NCBI GenBank assembly: GCA_024500155.1
Contig: CM044859.1
Location: 44,624,003 to 44,688,002 of the forward strand
Direction of reading: 5' to 3'
DNA length: 64,000 bases
Source: Chenopodium formosanum
Taxonomy: Eukaryota > Streptophyta > Magnoliopsida > Caryophyllales > Amaranthaceae
In this document: piece by piece, positions 1-11,459 of the stretch
Layout of the letters: each line of letters starts with the position of its first letter
Numbering within the stretch: the first letter of the stretch is position 1
Notes under the pieces: generated by a model
Told to the model about the DNA's origin: nothing
The model's database searches: none
Seen by the model: only the letters and a program-made list of their open reading frames with translations
Translations under genes and position numbers: made by a program

Positions 1-325
1 TTTGGAGCACGACAATGTAGCTTCTTCATAACACTGTAGTATAAAAAATACAATCAAATTTGATTAGTCGTATGATTACTAAATTAGTTATTATTAGCAA
101 TAATCATCACTATAGGTTGCTATATATATTTACTTTTGCAATAAAGACTTCACGAGCCACTTCTCCGATGATCGAGCTGAATCAAGGTGATAAATTGTGT
201 TAGTGGAATTACAAATCACCATAAGGCTCCAATGCTCCCTACATAAGTTCACAATAGACAAGGTAATTAATATTTAGGAGTCAACATATAATGAGGCCAA
301 ATCGATTGAATTTGACATGGTTAAA

Positions 326-948
326 TTAGTCATACTCTCTATAACATGGGGCGAATATGAACTTGTCTCCCGCACGCGTTGATTCCCTTATACTCTGTTC
401 AACATAGTACAACACGTCATGGGGGTTGCCTATGATTTTAGTAGTGGATAACTGCTCGGGGCATAACCACCCAACTTTACACGGAGAATCAGTGTCAGTT
501 AAGTGCTCCTGTAGTGCTCTGCGTGCATGAACATTGATTAATTTATCAGATGTAGGATAATCACCATCAATTTGAATAACTTGAAAAAAGTATGAACTTT
601 ATGTAGGCATTGAAGTTACCTCATGAATGTTTGAATGAGGGAAATGTTAAGCTTTGCACCACGTAGAAATTCCTTCACATCTTCTTTGCTGATCCATGCA
701 ATTGCATCCTCATCATAGTGGAACATTGCCTTAGGAAGTGCAACTTCCATGGGATTGACCAAATGACAAGCACGGTTGTGAAGAAAGGTCAAGTCAGTAG
801 AGAGCGATTGAAGAACAATGTCTTCAACAATTGGAGTAGGTGGCATGGGTGAACCTTTCGAAGAGTGCAACTTCGACGCTTGTTCACTCTTGGACTGTTG
901 TTCACTAAGCTTCTTTTTAGGTTGATCAATTCTTTTAGGCTTCTCCAC
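326..948 (-). pseudogene. CACTA-associated protein, exon fragments
   Basis: Two minus-strand blocks look coding. Positions 616-948 encode a lysine-rich N-terminal stretch followed by a segment with ACHLVNPMEVALPKAMFH. Positions 326-560 continue with INVHARRALQEHLTD and PHDVLYYVEQSIRE and stop at 326. The order (basic linker, then a domain with bulky hydrophobics) is reminiscent of the C-terminal accessory region of plant CACTA proteins that precedes a Ulp1-like peptidase, but no Cys/His/Asp triad is visible here. The splice phases I tried do not join the two blocks cleanly, so I treat it as decayed. The upstream part of the gene is not recognisable between 950 and 4137. Confidence 0.4.
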
Positions 949-1032
949 CCTCTTTCTCTTTGAAGTTTTGCTTCCATTGGAAATCTGAAATAGTTTGGGA
1001 AATAATAAGTTTCAACTCACAATCACTTATAA

Positions 1033-2372
1033 TAGGCACTTGGCGATTTTTATGTAATTTGAAATGACAAACACTTATAAATATGTGATTATGAGTTGTT
1101 TTGAGATTCAAGGAGTTTATAAGTTGAGAAATGAAGAAAATAGGCAAGTGAGTAGCCATTTCGGCTAAAAATGGCTTTTTTTTATGAATTTGACCCAAAA
1201 ACTTAGAACTTGGTGATTTTTATGTAATTTCAAATGACAAACACTTATAAATATGTGATTATGAGTTGTTTTGAGATGCAAGGAGTTTATTAGTTGAGAA
1301 ATGAAGAAAATAGGCAAGTGAGTAGCCATTTCGGCTCAAAATGGCCTTTTTTTATGAATTTGACCCAAAAACTTAGAACTTGGCGATTTTTATGTAATTT
1401 CAAATGACAAACACTTATAAATATGTGATTATGAGTTGTTTTGAGATGCAAGGAGTTTATTAGTTGAGAAATGAAGAAAATAGGCAAGTGAGTAGCCATT
1501 TCGGCTCAAAATGGCCTTTTTTTTATGAATTTGACCCAAAAACTTAGAACTTGGCGATTTTTATGTAATTTCAAATGACAAACACTTATAAATATGTGAT
1601 TATGAGTTGTTTTGAGATGCAAGGAGTTTATTAGTTGAGAAATGAAGAAAATAGGCAAGTGAGTAGCCATTTCGGCTCAAAATGGCTTTTTTTTATGAAT
1701 TTGACCCAAAAACTTAGAACTTGGTGATTTTTATGTAATTTCAAATGACAAACACTTATAAATATGTGATTATGAGTTGTTTTGAGATGCAAGGAGTTTA
1801 TAAGTTGAGAAATGAAGAAAATAGGCAAGTGAGTAGCCATTTCGGCTCAAAATGGCCTTTTTTTATGAATTTGACCCAAAAACTTAGAACTTGGCGATTT
1901 TTATGTAATTTCAAATGACAAACACTTATAAATATGTGATTATGAGTTGTTTTGAGATGCAAGGAGTTTATTAGTTGAGAAATGAAGAAAATAGGCAAGT
2001 GAGTAGCCATTTCGGCTCAAAATGGCTTTTTTTTATGAATTTGACCCAAAAACTTAGAACTTGGTGATTTTTATGTAATTTCAAATGACAAACACTTATA
2101 AATATGTGATTATGAGTTGTTTTGAGATGCAAGGAGTTTATTAGTTGAGAAATGAAGAAAATAGGCAAGTGAGTAGCCATTTCGGCTCAAAATGGCTTTT
2201 TTTTATGAATTTGACCCAAAAACTTAGAACTTGGTGATTTTTATGTAATTTCAAATGACAAACACTTATAAATATGTGATTATGAGTTGTTTTGAGATGC
2301 AAGGAGTTTATAAGTTGAGAAATGAAGAAAATAGGCAAGTGAGTAGCCATTTCGGCTCAAAATGGCCTTTTC
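1033..2372. repeat. 170-bp tandem array, about 8 copies
   Basis: A unit of about 170 bp recurs head to tail. Each copy contains AACTTAGAACTTGG, CACTTATAAATATGTGATTA and AGTAGCCATTTCGGCTCAAA. The first copy (1033-1190) is the most diverged; the others differ by a few bases and one-base changes in the T run after AATGGC. The array lies inside the CACTA element between its coding remnants and its AT-rich arm. Short minus-strand reading frames of 69-70 codons arise once per unit but are a by-product of the repetition. Confidence 0.95.
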
Positions 2373-3522
2373 CCCCTAGTTCTCCAAGTACACGATGTAG
2401 ATAATTAATTACCCACATATGTACCCAGAGAACATAGTGAGGAAATGGTAAGTGGAGATGTTCCTTAAAATCGAAAAGAAAACATACATTCACCACCTAA
2501 GTGAGAGTACACATTCAAGAACAGTCCCAACCGGGGACTATTCAAGACTTTCTCCTAATGAGAAAGCCTTGAACGGGTATCTAGGCATATGATGATGCAA
2601 TTCAAGTATTCTATATATTGTTGTATTTATTTGCAATTAAACAATACACAAGTTGCAATTTCATGAATAAACTTTTATTAAATGGATGAATAGAAAGAAA
2701 TATAGCTAAGTAAAGTTTAGTAGTCATACCAATATAGCAAATACCCACTTGAGCTCAATATGTAGTCCTCAAGCTAATTAAACTCTTGCTTCAATTCACA
2801 AATCTGTTAAAAAAAACACATCATTCATTGAACTAACAATTGCTAAACTAACATGTCAATTCACTAATTTATTTATAAGTTAAAACACATCATTCATTGA
2901 ACTAACAATTGCTAAACTAACAAGGTTACTAATCTCTAATTTTTTCAAAATTACCCATCAAAACAACTTAAAAGTAACCATTCATCCATTCCAAAATTCA
3001 TCTACTTTAGTAACAAGCAAGGTTACTAATCTCAAATTAATTCAAATATACCCATCAAAACAAATTAATATTAACCATTTAAACATTCCAAAATTCAACT
3101 TATTTAATAACAAAGTTAACTAATCTCTAACTTATTCAAAATAATCCATCAAAACAACTTCAAATTAACCATTAAAAGTAAAATACCAAATTTAACCTAT
3201 TTAATTAAGTACCAAGGTTAATATATTTTCTATAATTATTTCAAAAGTATCCACCAAAACACATTAAATTAACCATTAAAACATAATAAAATCCAAGTAA
3301 TTGATTAACAAGGTTACTAATCTCTAATATTTTCACAATTTCCCAATTATATTCAAACCTAAAATTAAGAAAAATTATATTCAAACCTAAATTTTAATTT
3401 ACTAACAATGGTTCAAAATGCAAAACAAATTAATATATATAATTATATAATTGGAAAATAATGTAAAAAAAAAAAAAAAAAATTAAAAATGTACCTTGAG
3501 ACAATTAGGGCAGTAGCAAGGA
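2373..3522. other. Non-coding AT-rich arm of the CACTA element
   Basis: No open frame with recognisable protein similarity is seen. From 2820 to 3350 the phrases CATTCATTGAACTAACAATT and AAGGTTACTAATCTC recur in degenerate form, so this is an old, loosely repetitive stretch. A run of A residues sits at 3464-3481. Confidence 0.6.
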
Positions 3523-3722
3523 GGAGACTCGGTGGTGACCCTCAGGCCGGTGGCGCGGCTCGGTGGTGGAGGAGCCTCAGGGGGGTGGCGCAGCTAGGTG
3601 GTGGAGGAGAAAATTAGGGCAGCAGCTAGCTGGCACTCACGGCTAATGGAGGAGGACACTCAGGCTGTTGGCGCGGCTCGGTGGTGGAGGAGCCTCAGGG
3701 GGGTGGCGCGGCTAGGGCGGTG
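3523..3722. repeat. GC-rich direct duplication in the CACTA arm
   Basis: The phrase GGTGGTGGAGGAGCCTCAGG followed by GGGTGGCGC(A/G)GCTAGG occurs twice, near 3560-3600 and 3678-3716, separated by related GGAGGAG-rich sequence. Base composition differs sharply from the AT-rich flank. It may be a captured host fragment or a subterminal enhancer-like block; no function is evident. Confidence 0.6.
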
Positions 3723-3949
3723 GTTTATTTTTGAAAGAGAAAGAAAGGGAAAACAGAGAGAGGAAGGATTGAAGGCGCGCGACCGGTTTTCGAAACCCCT
3801 GGTGGCCGCCGGTGAAGGTGCGACTGTGGTGGAGGGAGAGAGAGGAAGGATTGAAGGTCGAAACCCAGCTCCAATGAAACAGTTAGAAGGAATGAAAGAG
3901 AAAGAGAAAGAGAGGAAGGAGAAGAGGTATACCGCGTTTTTTTTTTTTT

Positions 3950-4137
3950 GAATTGGGTCCGGTTCATTTGGCACTGGTTCAAACCGGTGCCATTTTACAT
4001 TTAGGCACCGGTTCAGCCCAAACCGGTGCCTTTTCCCTTTTTTTAAAAACCCGCCCAATTTTGGGCCGATTTTTGGCACCGGTTTGGGCTGAACCGGTGC
4101 CATATAGGGGGTGCCAAATGCAATTTTTCTACTAGTG
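3950..4137. repeat. CACTA subterminal inverted repeats and terminus
   Basis: Copies of GGCACCGGTT and its complement AACCGGTGCC occur about six times in both orientations, giving potential hairpins such as 3994-4029 and 4075-4102. The block ends in the CACTAGT terminus at 4137. In this superfamily such subterminal motifs bind the element-encoded TNPA-like protein; that role is inferred here. Confidence 0.85.
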
Positions 4138-7100
4138 AAAGTTGAACGGTTCGAGGATGTTTGTTTTTGGTTTCATGGAATACCTTTAGTTGTATGACGA
4201 TTGGGATTTAATTGGATTATATGCCTCGTGTGTGAACCTTTTTTATTTCTTCCTCTTTCATTTGTTTTGTTTTCCCCTTTTTGTGTTACAAGCATAACTA
4301 TGACAAATTGAAATGATTTTTGATTTGTAATTTGCTCATTCTTTTGGATTGGTTTGCCTCTCTTGACGATGTGTCTTTGAATGCTTATCTTCCTAGTTGA
4401 TGAGAGTTTTCACGGTTTGAGATTGTTTGGGGTTGAGCTAGACACATTTTAAGCAAAGGTAGCACGGCTAAGAACTTTTGAGGACGTTTGAACCCCTAGC
4501 TCACGGAAAAGTGGTAAGATGGTGTTGCTCTCTATAGTGGATAGGAATACCTTTAGTTGGTATTTTCTCACTTCCCACCCCTTGTGAGGTTTAATATTGT
4601 TCAAGCCTTCATCATTCTTGTTGAGCGGCATTTAGGATCCTTGACTATGTGTATCTTAATCTTTGTGTTGGCCTCTAGCTCCCTAGATCGTGGCTAAGCA
4701 ACTCTATAGGAGGAAAAGGGCGTTTTTCATTTTTCTTTGTTTTCCTTGTGTTTTGTTACAAATTTGGTTTTCATTTTTGCATCAACTTACTTGCTAACCA
4801 ATTTTAGCCTTATTTCCCTTTCTTGACTTAAACATATTACAAACCTATCAGCCTATGTCTTACCGACCCTTGTAGTTAGTGAAACTTTGGCTCGTGAGGT
4901 TTGAGTTTTGAGATTGTTAGTTATGAGAAAGAAAAGTGCGTAAATTGGTTCAAGTATAATTTCGAAAGTTGAACATGAAAAGAATATGCAAAGGCTTGAG
5001 AAGGAAGATGCAATTCAAAAAGACCAAGTTTCATAAAACAAATAAAATAAATAAAAATAAATAAAAAAAATGATGAAAAGTGAATAAATGATGAAAAAGG
5101 ATGAAGTAATGTTGTGAAGATTGTATTAAAAGTTGTAATTTGAGTTTAGGTTCAATTCTTAAGTTGTTCGTGAGGGATGGCCACTATTTTTGCTTCACTT
5201 AGGATTTGCCACCAAAACTTTCAAATTGATTCCCAACCTTAACCCTTAGCCATGACATTACAACCCTAGTTAAGACCCTTGGACTTTGGAGGAGCGAGGT
5301 CAAAGACCGATGGAGGGAGATAGATTCCAACCCTATGGAGAGAGTATGCTTAGTTCAGTTGTCAGGATGACATTATGATTCGACACAAAATTTCTTTTTC
5401 CGGTTCCCTCGAGGAATCATGACGAGCTAACTAAGGGATGAATTAAAGCTAGTGGCCTGGAGAGAACGCGGACCGTCTTGGTTGGGGCTAGGGCGGAGAA
5501 TAAAATCATTAGTTCTCTATGCTTAGCTTAGGTTTGTCTCTTTCAACCTTGAGCATCTTGGTACGTGTTTTCCCTCATTGAATTGAGAAAGATAAGTATT
5601 CTTTGGTGCATTTATTTGCGTGTGAGCCCGAATGGAGCATTTTATTACCTTGAGGCTTGATTGGTTTTTCTAAAACCTTGTCATGTTATTTTTGTTGTGT
5701 TTGTCTCTTTGTTCTAGTTTTCCTTGTTTGAGGACAAGCAAAAGGCAAGTGTGGGAAATTTTGATGAGTGGCATTTATGCCACTCTTTTATCCTATATTC
5801 TCTAAGGATTCTCCCTACATTTGCACTTGTTTGGCCCTTTTCTAAGCATTTTTACTTAGTTTTGTTTTCTTTTTTCCCTTCACTTTTATTTTCCTTTTTC
5901 TTAGTCTTTTTGCCTTCTCTTTATTTTGATTTCCATGCTTGTGTTTTGTAGGTACTATGTGTCAAAAGAAAGAGGACTTCAAGGAGCCAAGTTAGCTATT
6001 CTGCGTGAAATACTGTGCAGCTACTGCGCGGGCGCGCATCCTTGGTTGTGCGGGCGCGCAGCCCTCTCAGAACCCACGTAGCCAAGCTGATGAAACAGAG
6101 CCAAACCAGAGAGTTTGTGCGACCTTCTGTGCGGTCTCCATGTGGGGGCGCGACATTCTGCGCGGGCGCGCAGCTTTACTGTGCGGGCGCGCCTCATTTC
6201 CTCGTACCTTTAAAGTTGCGGCCGCGCAATATTCTGAGAGAGCGCACATTACTACTGCGTGGGCGCGCATTTTTCGTGTGCGGGCGCACACCGCTGGGTT
6301 TCGAATTTCTTTATGCCTTGTTGCTCAAGTTTCTTTCTTTTGGGGGAGCCACATATATATAGTCCGGGCACTTTGTAATAAAAACACTTAGTTCTAATTT
6401 CATAGAATATTAGCCTAATCTAGAGAGTGAAAGTAGATTGTTAATCAAGCTTCCTTATTGTATTCATCTTTGTTCAAGTTTAATCTTCAATCAAGCAAGA
6501 ATTCAAGTTTTCATATTTCATTAATCCTTTCTTTAGTAATCTCTAATCCTTTCCTTTAGCTTTATTTATTTGCATTTATTGTTGCTTATTTTTGTTAATC
6601 TTATTAGTTCATCTAGTTGTTATTTCATTGTTTTTAATCATGTTTTGTTTTGAGTTTCTTGAGTTTGTTTCTAGTTTTGATATTATGTTTAATCTCCCTT
6701 CTCTAGGCTAATCATTTAGCTAGGGGAAGGGGGTGGAAAATATGAGTTGATATTGGATGAATGATGATGGTTGGATTGAACTCATGCCATAAATTGATGA
6801 AAGTCAAGATTTTTGATAGCTTGAGATTATTGTTGCACTCTATTTGATGTTTTCTAGTTTAAATGCATGAAAGTGATTTGAACTAGATTAAGATAATCTC
6901 TATTTTAATGATTGCATGAGAATGAGTTATTAAAGTGGAGTTTTTATGGATTGTGTTTCTTTATTCTCTTGATTTGATTATAACTAATAGGATGCATGAG
7001 AATGATCCTTATTTGTGTAAACCTCTTTCATTGATTTGCCTAGACTATTGCATGAGAATGAATTGTTTAGGTAGAATCTTGTGTTCTTTGGCATGTGTTT

Positions 7101-7408
7101 CATGATAATCATTATTATTCCCCTCCTTTTAATCATATTTGACACCCCCGTATCCCTAGCGTCATTTTCCCTTGATTTAAATCGTCATTTTCTTGCTTAT
7201 TTGTAGTTTTAGTGTTCTTACTCAACAAAGCCAACAAAAAACAATCCCCTTTTTACTCTTGCATTAGTGATTATTGATGTTGAATTAGTGTGCTTCCCTA
7301 GTGGTTCGACCCTTTACTTGCCACTAACTAGTTTGGTGTAAGTTTAGGTATTATAATTGATTAGTTTGATTAGGATAGTAGCTTAACGACCTATTTAACC
7401 CTTGATCA
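4138..7408 (+). mobile_element. Ty3/gypsy-type retrotransposon F, 3' untranslated region plus 3' LTR
   Basis: The 3' LTR is 5762-7408 (1647 bp), starting TGATGAGTGG and ending CCCTTGATCA, so its ends form the short inverted pair TGAT...ATCA. It is preceded by GAGGACAAGCAAAAG and a purine-rich tract (5747-5761, GCAAGTGTGGGAAAT), a typical junction at the end of plant gypsy polyproteins. No primer-binding site follows 7408, which identifies this as the 3' LTR. The interior 4138-5746 has no long frame and looks like the long 3' untranslated region of such elements. A TATA-like CATATATATAG is at about 6349-6360. The 5' part is missing, cut by the CACTA element. Confidence 0.75.
6012..6295. repeat. 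GC-rich degenerate minisatellite within LTR F
   Basis: About eight degenerate copies of TGCGCGGGCGCGCA occur in roughly 280 bases, spaced irregularly and separated by unique AT-rich sequence. They lie upstream of the LTR's TATA-like box. The block is CpG-dense in an otherwise AT-rich LTR. Reading frames through it are artefacts of the GC-rich composition. Confidence 0.7.
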
Positions 7409-7462
7409 TTAACCTAGATGAATGATTTTTTTATTTTAATTAACTTTTTTCCCCTAAAAAAC

Positions 7463-7640
7463 AATGTAACACCTCTTAATGTTACCACAAAATGTTACCT
7501 AACTTAAAAGTGTTACTTTATATTGTTATTTATGTTAAACGTGACACATTAAGTGTTACCTTCTAAAAAAGTGTTACCAAAATGTTACTATAAATCTGGT
7601 AATTTTCCATATTATAAAGTGCTACCAAGGCGTGTTACAT
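7463..7640. repeat. Clustered GTGTTACC motifs, possible subterminal repeat of a DNA transposon
   Basis: Around nine copies of (G/A)TGTTAC(C) or its complement GTAACAC fall within 180 bases. Dense, short, degenerate motifs of this kind are typical of subterminal regions of CACTA or related DNA transposons, but I find no terminus or target duplication here. Confidence 0.4.
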
Positions 7641-8114
7641 AATCTTAATTATGTATTGATCAATCAAGTGTTTAGGTTTTTTCGAACATCACGAAAAACT
7701 CTTCACACTTGGGGAGCAATAATGAAAAAAAAAAAATTAACGCTCGAAACACAAGTGCCGCGCGCAACTAAAACTATTGCGCACGGGTGTCACGCGCAAC
7801 GGAATAAGTTGCGCGCGATAGGCTCGTGCAACATTAGAAGTTGAACGCCACACCTAATGACGAACTGCGAACCCAGAATATTTGCGCGAGAATGAAATTG
7901 CGATTTTTACTTGCGATAAAAAGAAGGGAGTTCCTCGAAAATAACATATACTCGAAAAATAAAAATTAAGCTTTGATTTAAATTATTAAACAAAGTTTGA
8001 TTAATTTTTCATTCAATTTCTACATAAGAGGTTGAAGAAAAATAAAAACAAAATAATAATGTAATCCAAAAGAAAAATATAATGACATATATATATATAA
8101 TGTGTGTAATATGT

Positions 8115-8117
<3 letters not shown>
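7641..8117. other. Unassigned stretch 3' of the PMD gene, with GCGC-rich segment
   Basis: Positions 7741-7870 contain several GCGCGCAAC/GTTGCGCGC motifs, followed by AT-rich sequence. A loosely similar segment in inverted orientation lies at 11160-11290 on the other side of the PMD gene, with GTTGA(A/G)CGCCACA shared. The pair could be old terminal inverted repeats around the gene, but similarity is weak by eye. Confidence 0.35.

Positions 8118-8175
<58 letters not shown>
8118..8175. repeat. (TA)n microsatellite
   Basis: Pure TA dinucleotide run of about 29 units. Short tyrosine/isoleucine frames on both strands derive from it and are not genes. Confidence 0.98.
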
Positions 8176-8176
<1 letters not shown>

Positions 8177-8329
8177 GAAAAAATATGTACATATGTCTAA
8201 AAAAAAAAATACAAAGGAAGTCATGATGCTCGGCAACTCCTGGACGACTGTTGTACATCCTGCCAAATCCAAACAAAGATTAATACACAAACTGTGTAAT
8301 AACTTTGATAAAAGAAAAAGAAATAAACT

Positions 8330-10296
8330 TACCGCGACCATCCGATGATCACGGCATGATAAAGCCACGAGGGCTGTCTGATAAGCAGCTCGGAAAGCAT
8401 GTATAGTCCTCACCACGCCATTCACGGTCTCCCGCGGTACCTATTCCAAAACAAGGACAGTTTTCGAACAAACGTATATGAAAAAAAAATATATAAAAAC
8501 AAATACATATACGAAATAAACATACCGACTTAACCGTCTCAGGAATGAACGACATGTCCTCCTCCTCCTTCGCTACCGGGAGAATCTCGCAAACTATCGA
8601 TCCAAAGGCATCGGTATACGTGACCTCCGTCGTAGGAGGCACCCAACCACCTAGCTCGACTCGCTAAAAACGCAATAAAAGAGTCAAGGTTTCGAAAATA
8701 ATAATATAAAAAACATATGGTAAAATACTAACCGGAACAAAAGCTGGGAAAGGAGTCAGCCAAGATGCGATGAAGGCCTGGTAAGATGCATCCGGCAGCA
8801 CCAGTTGCTCCGCTGGATAACCGGGGTTCGCTTAAGCTCGAACCTCGGTAGACAACAAGTCCAAACGCAAGGTACCTCGGATGAGGACTACTAAAGAACA
8901 CGGTCGCCTAAAAACTAAGCGTTTGTCCTCTGGAACACTGGAAGCCCCTTATAAAGGGCCCCAAAACGGCAACGAATCATGCCAGCCCGGAAAGCCTCAG
9001 GGACTCCAACGATCAAACTTCAAGGATGAAGATTGATCTACAAACACAACCATATGAAAAATCATCAAAAAAATAAACAAAAGTCGAAAAAAAGAGAGAA
9101 GAAGCACATGTGGTTGAAGTACTCACTGACGCACGAGTCGCCGAAAGGATCCTTTGGCGAATTTCGCCGGTTGAAGTGGGTCGCCTTTCTTAATCGTGAC
9201 TAGTCGATGGCCAATAGGAAAGCGAGTAGCCCCGAGCATCATGAGGGCTAAGAAAGGCAGGTACAAATATCCCCAAGCCTATAAGAAACGAAAAATAATA
9301 AGGAAAAAATAAAAATGGCAATTAAAAAAATGTAAAGGATAAGTACATACCTCAAGGATACGACCATGCCACGTGAGGGAGATCCAAGGCACCTTAGTAG
9401 CTGCCGCGGAATCCATCACCTGGGTCGCCTTGCCCATAGCTGTAAGCATACATGCATACGACACCTCCGCCTAACTAAAGTTACCTACCTTCCCCAAATC
9501 ACTGAGGCAAATAAGTAACCCAATAGCAAAACGCTCTCCCCCGTCACTCAAGATAGTGACGGAAAGAACGTGAGCAATGAATATCTGAGCCAGTTGCTTA
9601 AGTGTACGCTGTCGACCAACCTCGTCAGCCGACAACTCATCGGCAAGAACCGAGCAAGGACAATACTGCACACACATGTGAAGGGCTGCTGCAAGACGGT
9701 CCCCCACGAGGTCACGTAGTCTCTCTTCTGACCCCTTAACGACCTCCATAGCTACGGGCTCACCTCCAAAAGGAAAACCCATAATCATTGAGAAATCGTA
9801 AGGGGTAACCCTCATCTCTCCCCATGAAAAGTTAAAGTGCTGGTGAAATCCTACAAAAACTCTTGCAATCCACGAAGGAAAGCCAACTACGCTAGCTGAC
9901 TCGATAAATCCCTAAGAGCCGCTAGCTGGGAGCTGATCCCAAAAAGCTCCATATGCAATCTCCTTTACCACCTCGGGTAAACTCTCAAAACGACCTCGCA
10001 TGTCATCAGAGCCGTATAGACGCATGCTAGGCTCACTCTATTAAAAAAGAGAAGAAGAAGGGCACAAAAGAGAGTAAAAATGTGGTTATAACTTGTTTCG
10101 AAGAAAAAGAAAAAAAATGGAGGCGAAAAGGACTCACAATGCCACGCCAACCCCTTATCAAGATGTGATGATTTAGGTCCCACTTAAGGACCCTAGGCTT
10201 AGGGAGAAGCATCCCAAACCACATCCTCCTGGCGACGATCACCTCCTCACGAGGATGGGTCACCCTCTTTCGAGGGAGAACGACCTCATCAGGCAC
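8330..10296 (-). pseudogene. Plant-mobile-domain (PMD) gene, decayed, multi-exon
   Basis: Coding blocks on the minus strand run from 10296 to about 8330. Exon 1 (10296-10140) has RRMWFGMLLPKPRVLKWDLN and ends at a GTGAGT donor. Exon 2 (about 10035-9330) carries the domain core: RVTPYDFSMIMGFPFGGEP and IGLLICLSDLGKVGNFS, signatures of the plant mobile domain found in transposon-derived and phosphatase-7-long-form-like proteins. Exon 3 (about 9280-9128) has LPFLALMMLGATRFPIGHRL and ends at GTGAGT. Smaller blocks follow at 8642-8525 and 8435-8330. At least two stops interrupt exon 2, near 9913 and 9475. The gene is antisense to retrotransposon B, so it may be B's antisense gene, or it may belong to a separate element. 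No host function is inferred. Confidence 0.6.
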
Positions 10297-10367
10297 GGGA
10301 TCTCCTTCTCCTCAGCATCGACAAATGGAGGCGAATCCATACTATGAATGGATAAAGTTTCTATATA

Positions 10368-10400
<33 letters not shown>

Positions 10401-11459
10401 ACATATACACAAAAATCGAATGCCACCCATGCTAGGGGGCTATGATACCTGCAGCTAAACTCAATAAGTGGGGGCTTCTAACACCCAAAAAAGTAATCCT
10501 ATACCAGTTTTAACTAAGCATTCAAGGGATTATGTTCCAAAATCTCAAAGAATCAACTATGTCTAGGCGAATAATAGTAACAATAATGCAATTATCGTCT
10601 ACCAAACACTCTTGAAGTTCGAACATGGCAAAAATAAGTTAAATGTGCACTTCGCGCTAATTTTTGGATTCAAAATTTTTAAAACATTATTTATGAAGAT
10701 ATTCTAATACTATAATTATTTCATAATCAACATGTATAGCTAAAATGAGCAACCAAAATAACAAGCAACAAACCAAATTCGGAGAAACTGCAAAAAACGT
10801 ACTCAAACGAAGGAATGCTCATACAAGATTCACTACTTAACCATTTTTCATGAATTTTGTTGCAAAACACTCCTTAAACCTATCATATTAACATGGAGCA
10901 AACAATTTCAAGAATAATGGTCTTAATAAAAAAAAACCCCTAAATTCTAAAATTGGGGTTTAATGGTTCGAAAAGCACCTAAATTCCGCCAAGGACAAAC
11001 AAATTAAAACAAAAACCTTACATGGGATTGTGGAAAATGTGAATTAAGGGTGATATTTAATTCCTTTGGCTTTGAAAATTTCAAAAAACCGAGCTTATTA
11101 GAGAGAGAGAGGAACGAAAATGGCAAAGGAAGAAGATGAAAGTGCGAAATGAAAATCGCGCTCAGCAATTTCTTATTGATGACTTAAATGTGGCGCTCAA
11201 CTAAAACAGTCGCTCGTGATTGACCACCACAACTCAGAACGATGCGGGCACCTGGCCAGCGCAACCCACTAAGTTGTGCGCGGATATTGGTCACTAAAAT
11301 GACCGATATCCAGATTTTTATCCGTTTGATTATTTTTCAACAGTTTTTGCTCGTTATTAGACGTAATGGCTCGCATATTATCAAAATCTTTTAAAATTGC
11401 TTTGCATTTTGTAGTTTGCTTTCTTCTTTGATAGTTTTTTGCATCATTTTGCATGCACG
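10297..11459. other. Upstream region of the PMD gene; nothing coding seen
   Basis: A (CATATA)n-like microsatellite occupies about 10361-10411. The rest is AT-rich, with a GAGAGAGAG tract at 11101-11112 that would lie in the 5' leader of the PMD gene on the minus strand. Segment 11160-11290 is GCGC-rich and weakly inverted relative to 7741-7870. No frame is convincing. Confidence 0.4.

Larger units (their letters stand above)
1..4137 (-). mobile_element. CACTA (En/Spm) DNA transposon, right end; left end outside the window
   Basis: The plus-strand sequence ends at 4131-4137 in ACTAGTG, so the element reads inward from the terminus as CACTAGTAGAAAAATTGCAT, the hallmark CACTA terminus. The last ~190 bases are inverted subterminal repeats around GGCACCGGTT/AACCGGTGCC, as expected for transposase-binding ends. 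The base triplet after the end is AAA (4138-4140); the matching target copy lies outside the window. Inward come a GC-rich duplicated segment (3523-3722), an AT-rich stretch (2380-3480) with no coding signal, a 170-bp tandem array (1033-2372) and decayed minus-strand coding exons (326-948). No TNP2-type transposase core is visible, so this copy is either non-autonomous or its core lies to the left. Confidence 0.85.

Noticed and set aside
1290..2350. A series of near-identical 69-70 residue minus-strand frames
   Set aside because: They occur once per 170-bp tandem unit and follow from the repetition; no protein feature or independent coding signal.
3598..4103. Frames on both strands of the CACTA right arm
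   Set aside because: They run through GC-rich duplications and subterminal repeats and contain only repeat-derived peptides.
6005..6391. Arginine/alanine-rich frames on both strands
   Set aside because: GC-rich minisatellite inside an LTR lowers stop frequency in all frames; no domain.
8009..8425. Tyrosine/isoleucine-rich frames on both strands
   Set aside because: Translation of the TA microsatellite; only the edge of the minus-strand frame overlaps a PMD exon.
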